Of a stretch of DNA of 64,000 nt, positions 42,306 to 50,097 are shown one piece after another. The notes beneath the pieces are model-generated. The model did not search any database and was not told the DNA's origin. It saw only the letters and a list, made by a program, of their open reading frames with translations. The DNA lies in the NCBI GenBank assembly GCA_023248545.1, contig JAHFEF010000001.1, positions 1 to 64,000 on the forward strand. Direction: 5' to 3'. This stretch comes from Myxococcales bacterium (GTDB lineage Bacteria > Myxococcota > UBA727 > JABDBI01). Made by a program: the position numbers and the translations under genes. Position 1 is the first letter of the stretch, and each line of letters begins with the position of its first letter.

Positions 42306-42701
42306 ATGGCTTTGAGTAAATCCACAGAAAAATCGTTGACACCGGCACAGGAAAAAGAGTTGATCCAAATTTTGGAGGATACCCGTTCGGAACTCCAAGA
42401 TAAACTCAAAAAGCGCCGCGGCGGGACAACAGCCGAACAGACACCGGGGGACGAGGCGGATTTGGCCTCCGAGGACGCCGAGATTTCTTTGGAAACACGC
42501 CTGATGGATCGCGATGCGAAGTTGCTACGCGAAGTTGAGCGTGCACTCGAGAAAGTTCAAGCCGGGACTTATGGCCTGTGTGAAGGTACCGACGAGCCAA
42601 TTGGTTATGCCAGACTCAAGCTCAGACCCTGGACGCGTTATAGCGTGACCTACAAAGAAGAGCTCGAGCGCGAAGAGAAGCGATTGGGCAGCGGTGAATA
42701 A
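42306..42701 (+). CDS. DksA/TraR-family regulator with reduced zinc finger
   Basis: 131 residues. Coiled-coil pair (TPAQEKELIQILEDTRSELQ, LMDRDAKLLREVERALEKVQ) with an acidic tip region (GDEADLASEDAE), then GTYGLCEGTDEPIGYARLKL and RPWTRYSVTYKEE. Canonical DksA has four Cys in this last block; only one remains, a known variant where Glu/Gly and aromatic residues replace the ligands. It should bind in the RNA polymerase secondary channel. Confidence 0.88.
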   Translation: MALSKSTEKSLTPAQEKELIQILEDTRSELQDKLKKRRGGTTAEQTPGDEADLASEDAEISLETRLMDRDAKLLREVERALEKVQAGTYGLCEGTDEPIGYARLKLRPWTRYSVTYKEELEREEKRLGSGE

Positions 42702-42750
42702 AGCCTACAGGTGAAAAATTCTAGTCTTTTTAGACTGTTAGCGTAGTCGC

Positions 42751-42779
42751 TTGCAAGAAAAACTTGTACGTACTATAAT
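42751..42779 (+). promoter_or_regulatory. promoter of the Phd-like/PIN module
   Basis: TTGCAA (42751-42756), 17-base spacer, TATAAT (42774-42779). TTGTAC occurs in the spacer and again just after the -10 box (near 42788), a possible antitoxin operator. AGGAG follows ahead of the ATG at 42809. Confidence 0.65.
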
Positions 42780-42808
42780 AAATTTGTTGTACAGGTTAGG
42801 AGCATCAT

Positions 42809-43039
42809 ATGGCGATTACGACTTCAGAGTTAAGACAAGATATTTTCAAGATTCTTGATTCCGTGATTGAAATGGGTCGGCCTATTTCAGTCAAAAGAAA
42901 GGGTCAGATCATTCAGTTGGTGCCAGAAATAAAGAAAAATAAGCTGGATAATCTGAAGGCCCATAACTATAGCGATGAGCCCTTGGAAGCATTCGATCAC
43001 ATCGATTGGTCCTATGAATGGAGCGGAAACAAGTCATGA
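42809..43039 (+). CDS. Phd/YefM-like antitoxin
   Basis: 76 residues: MAITTSELRQDIFKILDSVI followed by MGRPISVKRKGQIIQLVPE, the short strand-helix-hairpin layout of Phd-fold antitoxins, and an acidic/aromatic C-terminal part (YSDEPLEAFDHIDWSYEW). Its stop overlaps the toxin start by ATGA. The family is inferred from fold pattern and the adjacent PIN toxin. Confidence 0.8.
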   Translation: MAITTSELRQDIFKILDSVIEMGRPISVKRKGQIIQLVPEIKKNKLDNLKAHNYSDEPLEAFDHIDWSYEWSGNKS

Positions 43040-43407
43040 TTTTTCTGGATACAAACGCGGTTATCTATTTGTATTCAGGCCACAAAGACTTTTCAGCGCG
43101 TGCGGTCAAGCTGCTCAGCGAAAACGATTGTTTCATATCGCCGTTGGTTCAACTGGAGTTGCAGTATCTGCATGAGATTGGTCGTGGCAACAAGAAAGCA
43201 CAGACGGTAGTAGACGTGCTTGCTCGTGAGATCGGCTTAAGCATTCATGAGCATTCGCTCGATAAAATTATTAGGGCTGCCGTCGAGATGTCTTGGACAA
43301 GAGATCCCTTTGATCGGCTCATCACTGCTCATGCCAAGGCCACCAATTGCTATCTTGTCACGTCAGATAGGACCATTCAGAAACATTATGCAAAAGCTGT
43401 CTGGTAG
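43036..43407 (+). CDS. PIN-domain toxin (VapC-like)
   Basis: 123 residues from the ATG at 43036 (an in-frame ATG lies at 43018). MIFLDTNAVIYLYSG (first Asp), FISPLVQLELQYLHEIG (Glu), TRDPFDRLITAHA (Asp) and CYLVTSDRTIQKHY (Asp) give the complete PIN acidic set. Expected to cleave RNA, often tRNA. The direct-repeat copy DR1 begins 4 bases after its stop. Confidence 0.9.
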   Translation: MIFLDTNAVIYLYSGHKDFSARAVKLLSENDCFISPLVQLELQYLHEIGRGNKKAQTVVDVLAREIGLSIHEHSLDKIIRAAVEMSWTRDPFDRLITAHAKATNCYLVTSDRTIQKHYAKAVW

Positions 43408-43410
43408 AAC

Positions 43411-43432
43411 CGCTGGATTTTAGAAAGGACTC
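43411..43432 (+). repeat. 22-bp direct repeat, copy 1
   Basis: Identical over 22 bases to 44111-44132 (starts CGCTGGATTTTAGAAAGGAC, then TC), exactly 700 bases apart; flanking bases differ on both sides. It abuts the stop codon of brnA and follows the PIN toxin stop. Confidence 0.95.
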
Positions 43433-43663
43433 TTATGCAAATCGGCTTGCGTATTGGTCCAGCAAAGCTCGAATCATTTTTTGATAGGGGGCATGTGTCT
43501 TCTTGGCTTGCGCCCGGAAGAAATCAAGACTTCGGCGGCTTAGAGCCAAAGTAACCTTAACGGTCTCCTCTCGTAGGACAAGATCTTCTGGAGAAGGCAA
43601 AAAATCTGAGATTACTGTAACCGCTCCGATTGGTTCATCCGTGTATTTTATTTTCTTTCTCAT
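43433..43663 (-). CDS. brnA: BrnA-like antitoxin
   Basis: 76 residues from the ATG at 43663. MRKKIKYTDEPIGAVTVISD, FLPSPEDLVLREETVKVTLA, SRRSLDFFRAQAKKTHAPYQ and MIRALLDQYASRF match BrnA: an N-terminal toxin-neutralising part and a C-terminal ribbon-helix-helix that binds DNA. Overlaps the upstream toxin by 29 bases (toxin first, the brnTA order). Confidence 0.88.
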   Translation of the reverse strand: MRKKIKYTDEPIGAVTVISDFLPSPEDLVLREETVKVTLALSRRSLDFFRAQAKKTHAPYQKMIRALLDQYASRFA

Positions 43664-43925
43664 ATATTTTCTTTCCTTGTCTCCAATATCCAGCACCAAA
43701 AATACGAATTGTATTTCCCCGATAGGTAAAACGAACGGTCATAACCCCGTCGTTGACCTTGCCAAAACAAAAATAGCGCTTTTCATCTTCGCTATGCACA
43801 TGATCCTCCGCAATCACACGGCGTAAATCAAGAAACGCGTGCTGAGCATCCATAAAAGAAACCCCATGTTTTCTGATGTTGGTTTCGTTTTTGGAATTAT
43901 CCCACTCAAAACTCGCCATTCCCAT
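43635..43925 (-). CDS. brnT: BrnT-like toxin (DUF497)
   Basis: 96 residues. FEWDNSKNETNIRKHGVSFMDAQ (in two blocks FEWDNSKNETNIRKHG and VSFMDAQHAFLD), EDEKRYFCFGKVND and VRFTYRGNTIRIFGAGYWRQ are the BrnT blocks; a RelE-fold ribonuclease that arrests translation. TAGGA precedes the ATG at 43925. Confidence 0.9.
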   Translation of the reverse strand: MGMASFEWDNSKNETNIRKHGVSFMDAQHAFLDLRRVIAEDHVHSEDEKRYFCFGKVNDGVMTVRFTYRGNTIRIFGAGYWRQGKKIYEKENKIHG

Positions 43926-43936
43926 TTGATAGATCC

Positions 43937-43946
43937 TAACATGTTA
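43937..43946. promoter_or_regulatory. candidate brnTA operator
   Basis: Perfect palindrome TAACATGTTA 11 bases upstream of the brnT start, inside a longer ATGTT...AACAT arrangement. BrnA autoregulates in characterised systems, so this is a plausible site. Confidence 0.4.
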
Positions 43947-44110
43947 TACAGATAAAATGCAACATAAAAGTATTGCCATTCATCATAAAGTGCTTGGAGG
44001 GCTGCTGGGTCTAGTTTTACATGCTTCATGCCGCCCAATTTAGACCCCCTGAAAATCATTGCTAGACATCGTCAACCGGTTACGTAGAACCTGAAAAAAA
44101 GAAAATTTCT

Positions 44111-44132
44111 CGCTGGATTTTAGAAAGGACTC
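44111..44132 (+). repeat. 22-bp direct repeat, copy 2
   Basis: Second exact copy of the element at 43411-43432. It contains the stop codon (44120-44122) and last residues of the immunity-like gene on the reverse strand. The two copies bracket brnTA. Confidence 0.95.
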
Positions 44133-44536
44133 CAGGGTGGAAAGAAGCTTGGCTTCGAGGGGTCCTCAACAGGCTCATCGGCGACTATTTTTTTAGTCAC
44201 CTCTAGAAATATTCGCTCAGCTTCCGGTTCGCCGTTGAAATAGTCTTCCCAAAAGTTATCATACGCCCAGGCTTTTGGGGTTAATTCCAAAAAAGAATCC
44301 GGTACAAATTTGACGCACCATTCTTCTGGAATTTTATTTGAAACCAGCTCAAATTGTTGGGCATCATGAAGGGCTGGAGTTATTTTATCGTCTCCCAGAA
44401 ATCGAAATTTTAAGACGCCCTTCTGTTCAAAAGATACCTCTAGAACATGGTAAATCCTACCAATTGTTAGCCATGGGCAAGATTCGATGATTTCTTGTGT
44501 ATGCGGACTAATGAGCTTTATGCACTTAACTTTCAT
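44120..44536 (-). CDS. putative immunity protein
   Basis: 138 residues, cytoplasmic (no signal peptide), acidic and aromatic: MKVKCIKLISPHTQEIIESC, WLTIGRIYHVLEVSFEQ, LTPKAWAYDNFWEDYFNGEP and EAERIFLEVTKKI. I do not know a named family, but the last block resembles small proteins found next to polymorphic toxins. It lies 2 bases after the stop of a secreted, toxin-like gene, the position expected for its antidote. Function is inference. Confidence 0.6.
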   Translation of the reverse strand: MKVKCIKLISPHTQEIIESCPWLTIGRIYHVLEVSFEQKGVLKFRFLGDDKITPALHDAQQFELVSNKIPEEWCVKFVPDSFLELTPKAWAYDNFWEDYFNGEPEAERIFLEVTKKIVADEPVEDPSKPSFFPPWSPF

Positions 44537-44538
44537 CT

Positions 44539-46197
44539 TTACCTTTGTCCAAATGGAATATTAAAGACTGTTTTATAGTCTAAATCATAAAAGATCCCGC
44601 CATCTCTTAGGTTCTTATAGAAGTGAATTTTAAAATTCCCGGCTGGGCTATGAAAAGTTTCTGTCGAGAACTTACTAAATCCAGATGGGATCGCCGGGTT
44701 TTTGAGTTGTAACAGAGTCTTGATTTCTCGCGACGTCTTAATCGCATCATTCGTCAATTTCCCGGTCTCAGTGAACGGAGACTTGGCTGACTCAAGCCCG
44801 AGCTGGTCTGCCAACTTCCTAGCCGTAGCAATATTGCTTGCGTGAGAGGAGGCCATCTTTTCAGCGAGGTGCTCTATGGCGCTTTCAAGTCTAAGTGTTT
44901 TAGAAATAACCTTCAATGTCCCAACGGGTGCGAACAGTGTGAACACCTCACTGGTCAGCTTTCCAATAAGTTCGCCTTTTTGTTCATGAGTATAGGTTGG
45001 GTATTCTCCAATGACCTGGTGAAACTTGTTTGAAATCAGGTCGTAGGTAGCTCGGTAGTTGACGATGGCGTTGCTGAGTGCCTCAACCGAATCCACAGGA
45101 TGAGTGACCGTGTGCCACAGGCCAGTAGCAGTGTCGTAGATATTTTGTCTAACCCCACCGGCAAAGCCTTTCAAAAAGTCTTTGATCGCATAGACGTTTT
45201 CAGTCATCTGAATAACCAGATCAGTATCACCGTCATCTGCGTAAATAAGCGCTTGTTTGATGCTTAATGAAGCCTGCAACCGAAGTTCGCCGTGTTGCAT
45301 CAATTTGGGTTCGAAAGATAATAACTTTGCTGCACGAATGATTTCATATCGCTCAAACGTATCGGCTGAGATGTCTCCAAGACCCAAGGCTTGCTTGGCC
45401 TCTTCACCCAGTGATTCTGTTGATAGACGTGATTTTTCGGGTTGGTCTGTCCAATAAGTGTAGGCGTGATTCGCGCGTTCTAACCAACGCCGTGCTGCTT
45501 GAGGTGAACCGGAATCTGGATGCAGGAAAAAAAGGTCAGCTTTTAGGGCTGAACCAATAATGAATTCTCGACGGACAGACGTTTTAAGCACAAGAGCCCG
45601 GTTAATGACTCTGCGGACTTCTTTGCCTTCTTGGCTTAGGGGATGGGTCGATAAAGTGGCTTCTCGTAGAATCGGTTCTGACTCGGCCTGTTCTTTGAGA
45701 AGACCTCTCGAATCTAAAACTGGTTTTTGAGAGTCTGCGGGCTTGGGCTCCGGGATTTTTGTCTCTGGGATTTTGATGCTTCGCAGTGTGTCTAAGATAG
45801 CTTTCTGCTTGCTATTGGCGTCACGGAAGGACTCTTTGAGTTCCCGTGGAACCGCGAAAGTATCAGCAGTTTTTTTCTGAAAGGCTTCTTGCCGTTGCTG
45901 CGAGTCTCTTTGATGATCTGCACGAAATTGTTGGATTTGTTCTTGACTATACCCTGTGGGTGGTCGTGAGGGCGCGTAACGGTTATAACGCTGAACGGCT
46001 GCTTGGTCGAGCAGATTGCCGACTTGAGCGTAGCCAGAAATTGCTGTCTGTATGCTTTCGCCAACAAGTTGGCCATTCTGTGGCTCAAGCTGAGGAGAAT
46101 CCGGTTGGCCGGAGCGGATACAGAACAAATCATCTTCGCTGCAGGTTGCGGCAGCAAATGTGCTGAGCAGGCATCCGATGAGCAATAATATTTTCAT
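44539..46197 (-). CDS. secreted polymorphic-toxin-like protein
   Basis: 552 residues from the ATG at 46197. Signal peptide MKILLLIGCLLSTFAAA, Gln/Arg-rich coiled region (GYSQEQIQQFRADHQRDSQQ), then a helical middle. Residues about 375-440 (DFLKGFAGGVRQNIYDTATG, LWHTVTHPVDSVEALSNAIV) resemble pre-toxin regions ahead of toxin tips, and KLADQLGLESAKSPF leads to a compact C-terminal module ending SPAGNFKIHFYKNLRDGGIF, YDLDYKTVFN. The tip could be a nuclease-like domain but no catalytic set can be named. Followed at once by an immunity-like gene. Confidence 0.65.
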   Translation of the reverse strand: MKILLLIGCLLSTFAAATCSEDDLFCIRSGQPDSPQLEPQNGQLVGESIQTAISGYAQVGNLLDQAAVQRYNRYAPSRPPTGYSQEQIQQFRADHQRDSQQRQEAFQKKTADTFAVPRELKESFRDANSKQKAILDTLRSIKIPETKIPEPKPADSQKPVLDSRGLLKEQAESEPILREATLSTHPLSQEGKEVRRVINRALVLKTSVRREFIIGSALKADLFFLHPDSGSPQAARRWLERANHAYTYWTDQPEKSRLSTESLGEEAKQALGLGDISADTFERYEIIRAAKLLSFEPKLMQHGELRLQASLSIKQALIYADDGDTDLVIQMTENVYAIKDFLKGFAGGVRQNIYDTATGLWHTVTHPVDSVEALSNAIVNYRATYDLISNKFHQVIGEYPTYTHEQKGELIGKLTSEVFTLFAPVGTLKVISKTLRLESAIEHLAEKMASSHASNIATARKLADQLGLESAKSPFTETGKLTNDAIKTSREIKTLLQLKNPAIPSGFSKFSTETFHSPAGNFKIHFYKNLRDGGIFYDLDYKTVFNIPFGQR

Positions 46198-46199
46198 AG

Positions 46200-47336
46200 T
46201 TATTCCATGCGTTGGCAATCTTCGGCTTCTCTAACAGAGTCTCCAGCTTCTAACAAACACTCAATTACCTGTCTTTTGCTTGAGAGAAGCTCATTCTTTG
46301 CTTCAAGTGTTTCGAGCTCGATTAGGACTTGTTGACGACGTTTGGTGACTTGATTGCTATTTTTCTGAGATTCAACTTCCAGTAGAGTCTGTTTGAGATC
46401 TGCAATACTAAGCTCAAGCCGAGAGATTTCTCGACTCAGCTCATCGCGTTGTTTTAAAAACAGAGCTCGTTCGTTGGCAAGCTCATCCACGAACATGATG
46501 GGTGCGTGTTCTAAACAAGCCTTGAGGGTCTTTCTTTGAACGCCTTCGAGAGTAATGGGGTTTTCAGAAGCAAAATCTTTAGCTCTTGAAATATCAGTGA
46601 GTTGGTTTTTTTTATCTGATTCGCAGCCGGCATGATAGGCGGCCCATTCCTTTTTGTTTTCTTCTGCGTTGATTATTGCGCGTCCACCTTCACCGACTGC
46701 AGCACCCACTCCCACTCCAACTGCCACACCAATGAGACACCCAACAATAGGGATAGGAATGAAAAATTGGAATGCACCGCATCCAATCGTGGTTGCTGGT
46801 AGATAGGCACTTGTTCTGAATTCTTCGCCTGCCGGAGTGCTGTGTCCCTCGGGTTTCGGCTGATCGCAAGGCCTTATTTCTTCGTCAATGTGATAGGAAG
46901 GGAAATCATGAAGAAACACCGATGGCAGGTGCTTTTCACACAAGTTTGAATGATTGATTTGAGAGGCTAAAACAGGAAACTGAACTTGGGTCAGTTCAAC
47001 TTGTTCTCTCTGAACTCTTTCGAGCTGTTTTGTTGTGTTGCGCAAAGAAGCTGCAGTGGTGGTTTGCGTTACCTGTGTGGCAAGAAGTACAAGTTGTTCT
47101 TGTAGATTGAGGACTCTGGGCGTAGCAGAACGCAGCGTTTCGCGGGTTTGTTGAACATAAGTTGACTGGGTTTGTTTCTGAAAAGTGCTTAAGCGGTCAT
47201 AGAGATCGGTAATCTTACCTGCGATGAAGCGTGGTAAGTTTTGAAGATAGGTTGATTGAACAGTTTCTAAGTTTCCTCCAACAGCGAAAAGCGACGTCGA
47301 GAATAAAATAAAAAGCAGTGAGAAATTTCGTTTCAT
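46200..47336 (-). CDS. exported coiled-coil protein with glycine-zipper segment
   Basis: 378 residues from the ATG at 47336. Signal peptide (NFSLLFILFSTSLFA), an N-terminal coiled coil (LQEQLVLLATQVTQTTTAAS), six or more Cys in the middle (for example NHSNLCEKHLP, EEIRPCDQP), a glycine-zipper hydrophobic hairpin (IPIVGCLIGVAVGVGVGAAV) and a C-terminal coiled coil (RDELSREISRLELSIADLKQ). Glycine zippers occur in pore-forming or membrane-inserting proteins. It precedes the toxin-like gene by 2 bases and may help it across a membrane (inference). Confidence 0.6.
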   Translation of the reverse strand: MKRNFSLLFILFSTSLFAVGGNLETVQSTYLQNLPRFIAGKITDLYDRLSTFQKQTQSTYVQQTRETLRSATPRVLNLQEQLVLLATQVTQTTTAASLRNTTKQLERVQREQVELTQVQFPVLASQINHSNLCEKHLPSVFLHDFPSYHIDEEIRPCDQPKPEGHSTPAGEEFRTSAYLPATTIGCGAFQFFIPIPIVGCLIGVAVGVGVGAAVGEGGRAIINAEENKKEWAAYHAGCESDKKNQLTDISRAKDFASENPITLEGVQRKTLKACLEHAPIMFVDELANERALFLKQRDELSREISRLELSIADLKQTLLEVESQKNSNQVTKRRQQVLIELETLEAKNELLSSKRQVIECLLEAGDSVREAEDCQRME

Positions 47337-47365
47337 GAGAGAAACATTTGCATGATTATTTCCAG

Positions 47366-47394
47366 TTGACAACTCGTCTTAACCAAAATAAAAG
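47366..47394 (+). promoter_or_regulatory. promoter of the Hint/subtilase operon
   Basis: TTGACA (47366-47371), 17-base spacer and TAAAAG (47389-47394). The -35 box sits within an 11-base palindrome AGTTGACAACT (47365-47375) in the 67-base divergent gap, a candidate shared operator. Predicted transcript start is within a few bases of the ATG at 47404 and no ribosome site is seen, so the first gene may be leaderless. Confidence 0.5.
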
Positions 47395-47403
47395 CGCCAG
47401 ATT

Positions 47404-48198
47404 ATGTTTATAATTTTGGTGTTTCTATTTGGTCTTTCTTTTGATCTTAGTGCCGCTGAAAATCGTCTTATTTGCTCGGACTGTTCCCTGTTTTTGAGCG
47501 ATTGTCGTTTGAACTCAGGGCCATTAACAATTGAAAGCAGTTTTGAACGCACATTTAATGTCAGATTCGATTTTAATTGTCGAGGACATGATACGAATAT
47601 TGGTTTGAAAACAGATAGGGGTTTTCACGCATTGAAGCCCTCTGCCCAAGAACAGAATATGAGCATTGTCGGAAAGAAGCTTTCATTGGTGGATGATGAT
47701 CCAAGCAAGACTAAAATTTCTACTTTTGATTTGGGTTGTCAGTTAAAAATTCTGGAAATCACAGAAACCTTATCAGCTGATTCTAGAGCCAAGTTAAACG
47801 CTTATGGACAAGAAATAGATCGACTCAAGGATATGCTGGTGGACTTTAGAGAAATCGATGTTCAGATCGTGGATTTAATGCTGTCTATTGAACAAGTAAA
47901 TCCAGAAAATTTAAGCTGGTCTGTGAAAACGTTAAAAAAGATAGCCAGAAAACTTTCTATGCTTGTCGATGATCCTATTTTTTCATCCAAGGAAACAGAG
48001 GTCTTGGCTTTGAAAGAAGCCGTTTTGAAAACAAAAAATATTTTGAAAAACAGTCTTGATGGACGTGTGAAAGCGATCTTTGATCGCCTGGATAGCATCG
48101 TGTTTGAGACGATGGATATGGCAGTGTTTTCTGGTGAAACTCAGTTGGAAGAAAAAGTAAAACAAGCGAAAAATGTTTTTAATGGAGGTACTGGATGA
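47404..48198 (+). CDS. exported protein, unknown, operon gene 1
   Basis: 264 residues. Signal peptide (MFIILVFLFGLSFDLSAA), five Cys in the first half (ICSDCSLFLSDC, FNCRGH, DLGCQL) that may form disulfides, then a helical/coiled-coil second half (VDFREIDVQIVDLMLSIEQV, VKTLKKIARKLSML, LALKEAVLKTKNILK). No family recognised. AT-rich relative to neighbours. Overlaps the Hint gene by ATGA. Confidence 0.6.
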   Translation: MFIILVFLFGLSFDLSAAENRLICSDCSLFLSDCRLNSGPLTIESSFERTFNVRFDFNCRGHDTNIGLKTDRGFHALKPSAQEQNMSIVGKKLSLVDDDPSKTKISTFDLGCQLKILEITETLSADSRAKLNAYGQEIDRLKDMLVDFREIDVQIVDLMLSIEQVNPENLSWSVKTLKKIARKLSMLVDDPIFSSKETEVLALKEAVLKTKNILKNSLDGRVKAIFDRLDSIVFETMDMAVFSGETQLEEKVKQAKNVFNGGTG

Positions 48199-48926
48199 GA
48201 ATTTGTTTTTTTCTGGGAGTATTGTTAGTTTCTATCAGTTCTTATGCAGAGGACGGTGCGCGTTGCGCGGAGAGAGCTCTACCACAAGAACGATGTGATC
48301 AAATGAGGCAGAGAGCCTTGGATTCAAATTGTATTTCGCGAGAGAAATATAATAGTCTTGCCTTCAATCATTGCCCGCTTTGTGATGATGGTCTTTATAT
48401 GGGGTGGTGTCTCGCTGGTTGTTTCAAGCGCGGTACGAAGATTTTGGTTTCTAATCTCAAGACAGGTATTCAGCAGTGGGAAGTGATTGAAGAAGTTGTA
48501 GCCCATAAGGAACTATATCAGGTCTTGGCCATTGCGAATCAAGACAATGAAAAGAGACCGGTCTTTAGATTCTTTCCTATTAAATTGGTTGTACATGGTC
48601 CAGAAGCGGAACCTCTTGTCATGATTAAAACAGAGAATGGGAAAGAGCTCGGGTTGACTTCGCAGCACGGAGTTCTTCTGGATTCTGGAAAGATGGTGCT
48701 TGCAGAGCTGTTGGTTGTTGGAGATAGATTGTTAGATATTCAAGGGAATCCGATAAGGATTACTTCAATTGAACGAAGTATGACAAATGATGACGTATTT
48801 AATATTCTTTTAGATGCGGAGAACAAAATTTCTCATACGGTTATTGCTGAAAATATCATTGTAGGTGATCAGTATTGGCAGAGTGTTTCGTTGTCCGAAT
48901 TCAATGCTACGATTTTTGAACGTTAA
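48195..48926 (+). CDS. exported Hint-domain (Hedgehog/intein fold) protein
   Basis: 243 residues. Signal peptide to about residue 18, a short six-Cys domain (24-72), then a Hint domain starting at Cys76 in LAGCFKRGTKILVSNL. Intein block-like features: EVIEEVVAHKELYQVLAI, LGLTSQHGVLLDSGK (the T-x-x-H of block B, Thr155/His158), ELLVVGDRLLDIQG and VFNILLDAENKISHTVIAEN with His214. The usual C-terminal His-Asn is replaced by VGDQ, so N-terminal cleavage is plausible but protein splicing is not. It does not interrupt another protein, so it is not an intein. Operon gene 2. Confidence 0.75.
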   Translation: MRICFFLGVLLVSISSYAEDGARCAERALPQERCDQMRQRALDSNCISREKYNSLAFNHCPLCDDGLYMGWCLAGCFKRGTKILVSNLKTGIQQWEVIEEVVAHKELYQVLAIANQDNEKRPVFRFFPIKLVVHGPEAEPLVMIKTENGKELGLTSQHGVLLDSGKMVLAELLVVGDRLLDIQGNPIRITSIERSMTNDDVFNILLDAENKISHTVIAENIIVGDQYWQSVSLSEFNATIFER

Positions 48927-48930
48927 AATT

Positions 48931-50097
48931 ATGATCAGGATCTTTGTATTCACTGCTTTGTTTGGCATTGTCTCATGCGGGCAAGGCAGTGTTTCTGCAT
49001 ATAAGTCCGAAGCGCTGGAAGAAATTAAAAGTATTCTGAACTCGACACTTCCTTGTTCTTCTGAAAAAAATGAAAACACTGGGTTATGTTCACGTGTCTC
49101 GGTAGGATTTCAAAAGAAAGAGCCTAGTGTGACTAGCCTGGGTCAACGATTTCTGATTATTGATCAAGGAATGCGAACTCCAGCATATACACGATATAAA
49201 ACACGAGTATTAGATGATATTGAACCTGATGAAACTGGAGAATATAATTCTGTGGTTCGACCTGTTGAGCTTTACCGCGGAGAACTTCAAATCCTCTCAG
49301 AGGTACTGGCGGAGCGTTATCCACGAACTTCTGCAGGTTCTCTTTCATCAATATCAAGACAAATGCATCAGACGTTCCCGAATTATGATGTTTATCATGG
49401 AGATGCAGTATTTTCTACAATAGCAGATTTGAATCTGGATGCAGAGTTTGTAATTGCTCAGCTTTTCAAAACTCCAAAGACAGAGCTGTGTTCTTTGGAG
49501 GTAGATACAGGATCATTTAAAAAGCTGGAAAATTATTTCAAATCGGCATCGTCATCTCTTGTTGAAATAATTAAAAAATACAAAATATCTTTCGTTAATA
49601 TGTCTTTTGGACATGGAATGGATATGATGACAGATTTGTCTCTGAAATGCGGGGGTGGTAATTTATCACAAACCACCCAAAGGCAGGTTTTAAAAATGAT
49701 TCAGCAAAATTTTTATGAACCGCTATTTGCTTTACCAGAGGTCATTTTTGTCCAGGCGGCCCCATCTTTAAATCATGATTTGAAGGAAAATGACTTGGAT
49801 TATCCAAGTGATTGTACTTTCTACCCAAATCGTGTTCGAGTAGGCTCTCGGGATGGTAACTATTACAATAGTGATTGTGTTGACGTTTTCATAGATTCTT
49901 CAGTGTATGAATACAATGTTACTAGAAATGGAATAGGTTCCAGTTCATTTCCTCCACCAATTTGTACGTCATGGGCTGCAGCTTTTGTATCCTCATATAT
50001 CAATAAACAGAAACAAGATCATGTATCTAAAAATTCTCAATTTTCTCTCAAACGCTGGCTAAAAAGTGGATTTATTTTAGAAGGTACTCCAAGATGA
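48931..50097 (+). CDS. divergent subtilisin-like (S8) lipoprotein
   Basis: 388 residues from the ATG at 48931 (4 bases after the Hint gene). Lipobox ALFGIVSCGQ (Cys16). The order and spacing of motifs fit S8 peptidases: FLIIDQGM (Asp78), YHGDAVFSTI (His156), SFVNMSFGHG (strand before the substrate loop), VIFVQAAPSLNHD (oxyanion region, normally AAGN; Asn281) and ICTSWAAAFVSSY (Ser347, like GTSMAAP). The Gly before the catalytic Thr-Ser is a Cys here and other positions deviate, so activity is uncertain. Possible processor of the neighbouring exported proteins (inference). Confidence 0.65.
   Translation: MIRIFVFTALFGIVSCGQGSVSAYKSEALEEIKSILNSTLPCSSEKNENTGLCSRVSVGFQKKEPSVTSLGQRFLIIDQGMRTPAYTRYKTRVLDDIEPDETGEYNSVVRPVELYRGELQILSEVLAERYPRTSAGSLSSISRQMHQTFPNYDVYHGDAVFSTIADLNLDAEFVIAQLFKTPKTELCSLEVDTGSFKKLENYFKSASSSLVEIIKKYKISFVNMSFGHGMDMMTDLSLKCGGGNLSQTTQRQVLKMIQQNFYEPLFALPEVIFVQAAPSLNHDLKENDLDYPSDCTFYPNRVRVGSRDGNYYNSDCVDVFIDSSVYEYNVTRNGIGSSSFPPPICTSWAAAFVSSYINKQKQDHVSKNSQFSLKRWLKSGFILEGTPR

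Noticed and set aside
43814-44059. Reverse-strand frame of about 80 codons upstream of brnT (MKHVKLDPAALQALYDEWQ near its start)
   Set aside because: It runs through the brnT promoter and start region with no ribosome site; at most a remnant of an older gene.
43411-44132. Integron cassette with attC sites
   Set aside because: The direct repeat has no GTTRRRY core or imperfect palindrome, and no integrase gene is seen.
48195-48926. Intein
   Set aside because: The Hint domain is not inserted in a host protein and lacks the C-terminal splicing residues.
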